From contig JBDTVE010000020.1 of NCBI GenBank assembly GCA_040007355.1, forward strand, positions 1 to 8,514: DNA of 8,514 nucleotides. The letters run 5' to 3'. Positions 6,306 through 8,514 of this stretch are shown here, piece by piece. Every line of letters starts with the position of its first letter. Position 1 is the first letter of the stretch. Origin of the DNA: JACMLD01 sp040007355. GTDB lineage: Bacteria; Bacteroidota; Bacteroidia; Chitinophagales; Chitinophagaceae. The notes under the pieces were generated by a model. The model had not been told where the DNA came from, made no database searches, and saw only the letters and a program-made list of their open reading frames with translations. A program made the translations under genes and the position numbers.

Positions 6306-7421
6306 ATGAAGTTCATCGTTTCTTCTTCGGCATTACTAAAACACTTACAGCAGATTAGCGGGGTATTAAACACCAATACCGTATTGCCCATCCTGGAGGA
6401 TTTCTTGTTTGAAATAGAAAAGAACAAATTAACCATTGTGGCCACGGACCTGGAAACAGTAATGCGCATACACCTTGATATAGAGGCAAAAGAAAGCGGT
6501 AAAGTTTGTATACCCGGTAAGATCTTACTGGATTCGCTGAAAAGCATTTCCGACCAACCGCTTACATTTAATATCGATAAAAACTTTGCCGTAGAACTGA
6601 CCAGCGACAATGGCAAGTATAAGGTAATGGGTGAAAATCCTGATAATTTCCCCAAAGAACCCGCGGCAGATGATACCACGTCTTTTACCATGACCTCCAA
6701 CGCACTGGTAACTGGCATCAACAAAACACTGTTTGCGGTGAGCAATGATGATTTGCGGCCGGCCATGACCGGGGTTTTCTTTGAGCTGGATGAAAAATAC
6801 ATTCAATTTGTAGCCACCGATGCACACCGGCTGGTGCGTTATAAAAGAACTGATACCAGCTGCCCCCGTGCCGATTCTTTTATCGTTCCAAAAAAACCTT
6901 TGAACCTGCTAAAGAGCCTGCTGCCGTTTAACGAAGACGAGATTACGATAAGCTATAACAGCAATCACTTGTTTGTAAAACACGGCAATAGCCAGATGAG
7001 CTGCCGTTTAATAGATGCCCGCTTCCCCGACTATAAGGTGGTGATACCCGTAGATAACCCCTATAAACTGGTGGTTAATAAAAGCGATTTCCAGGGTGCG
7101 TTGCGCCGCGTGGTGGTGTTCAGTAACAAAAGTACCAACCAGGTGGTGCTGAATATACAGGGCAGCGAATTGCAACTGGCCGCGCAGGATGTTGATTTTA
7201 GTTTCGAGGGAAATGAAAGAATGAAATGTCAGTACGACGGGGAGGATCTGAGCATTGCCTTTAATGCCAAATTCCTGATTGAAATGTTGAGCGGAGCTGA
7301 TAGCGACGAAGTAAGAATGGAACTTTCAACCCCCACCAAGGCCGGTATTATAAAACCAACCGAGGTAGTTGAGGGGGAAGATTTACTGATGCTGGTAATG
7401 CCGCTGATGCTTAATAATTAA
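6306..7421 (+). CDS. dnaN: DNA polymerase III beta subunit (sliding clamp)
   Basis: A 371-residue sliding clamp that forms a ring-shaped dimer on DNA and tethers the replicative polymerase, with three repeated clamp domains (about 1-120, 125-245 and 250-371). Characteristic segments are the start MKFIVSSSALLKHLQQISGVLNTNTVLPIL-type helix, RPAMTGVFFE (151-160), TDAHRL (171-176) lining the pocket that binds clamp-interacting peptides, LIDARFPDY (235-243), and the C-terminal VMPLML (364-369), the counterpart of the MPMRL end in Escherichia coli. The Arg of that motif is Met here, a change I believe is ordinary for this phylum. Length is normal. The gene stands apart from dnaA and recF, has its own promoter and terminator, and no DnaA-box cluster is seen nearby. 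Confidence 0.98.
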   Translation: MKFIVSSSALLKHLQQISGVLNTNTVLPILEDFLFEIEKNKLTIVATDLETVMRIHLDIEAKESGKVCIPGKILLDSLKSISDQPLTFNIDKNFAVELTSDNGKYKVMGENPDNFPKEPAADDTTSFTMTSNALVTGINKTLFAVSNDDLRPAMTGVFFELDEKYIQFVATDAHRLVRYKRTDTSCPRADSFIVPKKPLNLLKSLLPFNEDEITISYNSNHLFVKHGNSQMSCRLIDARFPDYKVVIPVDNPYKLVVNKSDFQGALRRVVVFSNKSTNQVVLNIQGSELQLAAQDVDFSFEGNERMKCQYDGEDLSIAFNAKFLIEMLSGADSDEVRMELSTPTKAGIIKPTEVVEGEDLLMLVMPLMLNN

Positions 7422-7441
7422 ACAACCTATTAATGATAGTA

Positions 7442-7466
7442 ACCCTGCCTAGCGGCGGGGTTTTTT
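7442..7466 (+). terminator. Intrinsic terminator of dnaN
   Basis: ACCCTGCC (7442-7449) pairs with GGCGGGGT (7454-7461), seven Watson-Crick pairs and one T-G wobble, with a TAGC tetraloop, followed by a six-T run (7461-7466). It lies 20 bases after the dnaN stop. Read from the other strand it lacks a T-run, so it serves dnaN only. Confidence 0.9.
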
Positions 7467-7538
7467 ATTGGGTGGGCGCCGGTTTTCCATGCTGTTCTTG
7501 CTGTGGTATCGTTGTATTGAAAATGGATTCCCGCCTAC

Positions 7539-7910
7539 TCAGTTTTTATGTCTTACCACCAGGTACCAGTTATTGTTTAGTGGCAGGTACCCGTATTCAT
7601 AACAGAAGTAATAAATGTTACCTTTTTTATTAGTATAGGTATGGGTGATATACTTAAACTGGAACCCCCGGTGAAGCAGTTTGTCCCGGGTTGTTTTCAT
7701 CATTTCATCACCCACCGCAAGGCAATCTTCCAGAATACGCCTGTTCTTGCGGAGCGTATTGTTTATGTTACGAACATAATTATTGCTGTCCGATTTCAGG
7801 TCATTGTTGTAGCCGTTGCGACAATAATCGTCACAAAATTTTTTATCGGACCGGCCTTTCACAGGCTTGCCGCAGGCCAAACAGGTTTTGGCCACCGTTT
7901 GCTGGGTCAT
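7539..7910 (-). CDS. Small zinc-ribbon protein of unknown function
   Basis: A 123-residue protein on the minus strand, convergent with dnaN. Cysteines at 10, 13, 26 and 30 (CLAC and FCDDYC, spacing C-x2-C-x12-C-x3-C) form a zinc-ribbon/knuckle like the DUF2116 type. The middle (RNINNTLRKNRRILEDCL) is a basic helix. The C-terminal half (FQFKYITHTYTNKKGNIYYF, then CYEYGYLPL) is aromatic and beta-rich. I recognise it as a protein widespread in Bacteroidota but have no function for it; a nucleic-acid-binding role is suggested by the ribbon and the basic helix (inference). The frame is open upstream to 7991, but those 27 codons run through two palindromes and do not resemble the family, so the ATG whose complement is 7908-7910 is chosen. 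It diverges from ssb. Confidence 0.8.
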   Translation of the reverse strand: MTQQTVAKTCLACGKPVKGRSDKKFCDDYCRNGYNNDLKSDSNNYVRNINNTLRKNRRILEDCLAVGDEMMKTTRDKLLHRGFQFKYITHTYTNKKGNIYYFCYEYGYLPLNNNWYLVVRHKN

Positions 7911-7923
7911 TGAATGGATAAGG

Positions 7924-7944
7924 TTTGTATCGAAAAGATACAAA
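7924..7944. repeat. Perfect 8-base inverted repeat before the zinc-ribbon start
   Basis: TTTGTATC (7924-7931) and GATACAAA (7937-7944) are exact reverse complements separated by GAAAA. The repeat ends 13 bases upstream of the minus-strand start codon, where it could act as an operator or as a hairpin that hides the translation start. No T-run suited to termination follows on either strand. Confidence 0.6.
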
Positions 7945-7956
7945 AAGTTTTCTGGG

Positions 7957-7980
7957 TATAAGCGTTTACAAACGCTTATA
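7957..7980. promoter_or_regulatory. Perfect 24-base palindrome, operator-like
   Basis: TATAAGCGTTT (7957-7967) and AAACGCTTATA (7970-7980) are exact reverse complements around AC. On the minus strand a TTTG (complement of 7969-7972) lies 20 bases before ACTTTTTG (complement of 7941-7948), a rough promoter for the zinc-ribbon gene, so the palindrome would overlap its -33 element. The binding protein is unknown. Confidence 0.65.
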
Positions 7981-8026
7981 TACGGACACAAACGAATAAA
8001 AACCGGCTATCCCCTTTGCCCGATCG

Positions 8027-8034
8027 CATCTTTG
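8027..8034 (+). promoter_or_regulatory. Candidate -7 element of ssb
   Basis: CATCTTTG is one base from TAnnTTTG. It would start transcripts near 8041, giving a leader of about 105 bases that begins with the palindrome at 8040-8063. No clear -33 element is seen. Confidence 0.35.
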
Positions 8035-8039
8035 TTCGG

Positions 8040-8063
8040 TCAACCAATGGCGCCATTGATTGA
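8040..8063. repeat. Near-perfect 24-base palindrome upstream of ssb
   Basis: A perfect 14-base core, CAATGGCGCCATTG (8045-8058), is flanked by TCAA (8040-8043) and TTGA (8060-8063). The single C/A mismatch is at 8044/8059. As RNA the stem could extend further with G-U pairs to about 8035-8068. It could be an operator or a 5' hairpin in the ssb message. Confidence 0.6.
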
Positions 8064-8145
8064 TTGAGATAACAAATTCATAAACCGCCTTTCTTTATGT
8101 CGGGCCCCGGTGGGTGCAGACAGGGCAAGGCAAAAATCTACAACT

Positions 8146-8496
8146 ATGTATGCATTAAAAAACAAGGTTCAGCTGATTGGCCATTTAGGAAACCAGCCGG
8201 ATGTGCGCACAACAGAATCCGGTAAAAAATGGGCCCGTTTCAGTGTGGCCACCAATGAGATTTACCGCACGCCAAAGGGCGAAAAAGTGACCGAAACACA
8301 ATGGCATAACCTGGTAGCCTGGGGTAAGGTTGCCGAGATTGCAGAGAAGTTTCTAAAAAAAGGAAGTGAAATTGTGCTTGAGGGCAAGTTGATCAGTCGC
8401 AGTTATATTGACAAAGAAGGCGTTAAAAAATATATTACCGAGGTCTTGGTTAACGAGGTCTTGTTATTGGGCGAAAAACCGGCTGCCAGTTCATAG
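8146..8496 (+). CDS. ssb: Single-stranded DNA-binding protein, short form
   Basis: A 116-residue OB-fold protein that coats single-stranded DNA during replication and repair. The start MYALKNKVQLIGHLG and the segments GKKWARFSVATNE, KGEKVTETQWHNLVAWGKVAEIAEKFLKKGS and VLEGKLISRSY are strongly conserved; aromatic residues W29, Y40, W53 and W59 sit where SSBs stack on bases. The protein ends GEKPAASS and has neither the Gly/Pro-rich linker nor the acidic DDLPF-like tip that recruits partners in full-length SSBs. This is probably the second, tail-less SSB seen in many Bacteroidota rather than a truncation, because it stops cleanly at a usual length for that form. A GTG at 8110 would add 12 residues outside the family pattern, so ATG 8146 is used. 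Confidence 0.93.
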   Translation: MYALKNKVQLIGHLGNQPDVRTTESGKKWARFSVATNEIYRTPKGEKVTETQWHNLVAWGKVAEIAEKFLKKGSEIVLEGKLISRSYIDKEGVKKYITEVLVNEVLLLGEKPAASS

Positions 8497-8514
8497 CCCG
8501 GGTTCCATATTGCC

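Noticed and set aside
7433..7633. Plus-strand frame after dnaN
   Set aside because: It begins in the dnaN terminator and overlaps the minus-strand zinc-ribbon gene, which has clear cysteine motifs.
7911..7991. 27-codon extension of the zinc-ribbon protein
   Set aside because: It reads through two palindromes and bears no resemblance to the family start.
7641..8067. Three plus-strand frames opposite the zinc-ribbon gene
   Set aside because: They are antisense shadows of a recognisable protein and show no domain features.
1..8514. CRISPR array, tRNA, rRNA or intact insertion sequence
   Set aside because: No regularly spaced repeats, cloverleaf sequences, rRNA segments, transposase frames or terminal inverted repeats with target duplications were seen.

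Overview
The window looks like a chromosomal stretch from a member of the Bacteroidota, most likely the Chitinophagaceae or a close relative. The evidence is the gene content (a PadR plus PspC-fusion pair, a tail-less SSB starting MYALKNKVQLIGHLG, a small zinc-ribbon protein of a type familiar from this phylum), promoters that match the phylum's TTTG / TAnnTTTG pattern, and start codons preceded by A-rich leaders rather than Shine-Dalgarno sites. This assignment rests on protein and promoter style; no rRNA gene is present.

Layout. Bases 1-606 are visibly richer in A and T and hold no intact gene: the last 16 codons of an unidentified gene, a short reading frame broken by two in-frame stops (104-313), and about 290 bases of unassigned DNA. 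At 607-3570 lies a regulated unit: an operator-like palindrome over a promoter, a leader with a hairpin, a PadR repressor gene, a gene for a 759-residue membrane protein with two PspC domains, and a strong intrinsic terminator. At 3663-6196 are three metabolic or housekeeping genes on the same strand: gcvT (glycine cleavage aminomethyltransferase), an SRPBCC-fold protein, and a comB-type 2-phosphosulfolactate phosphatase. Candidate promoters precede all three. At 6306-7466 is dnaN (DNA polymerase III sliding clamp) with its own terminator. The right end holds a zinc-ribbon gene on the minus strand, convergent with dnaN and divergent from a short ssb gene. The 235-base space between those two genes holds three strong palindromes.

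How the genes fit together. PadR and PspC form a likely autoregulated envelope-stress type operon. dnaN and ssb both serve DNA replication but are separated by the zinc-ribbon gene and have separate promoters. gcvT stands without gcvH or gcvP, and comB without other sulfonate genes. Several start codons were placed downstream of the longest possible frame because a promoter or terminator lies inside the extension and the family N-terminus begins later.

I see no clear undescribed multi-gene system. The most interesting material is regulatory: the PadR operator and leader hairpin, and the palindrome cluster between the zinc-ribbon gene and ssb. No tRNA, rRNA, CRISPR array, intact insertion sequence or origin was seen.
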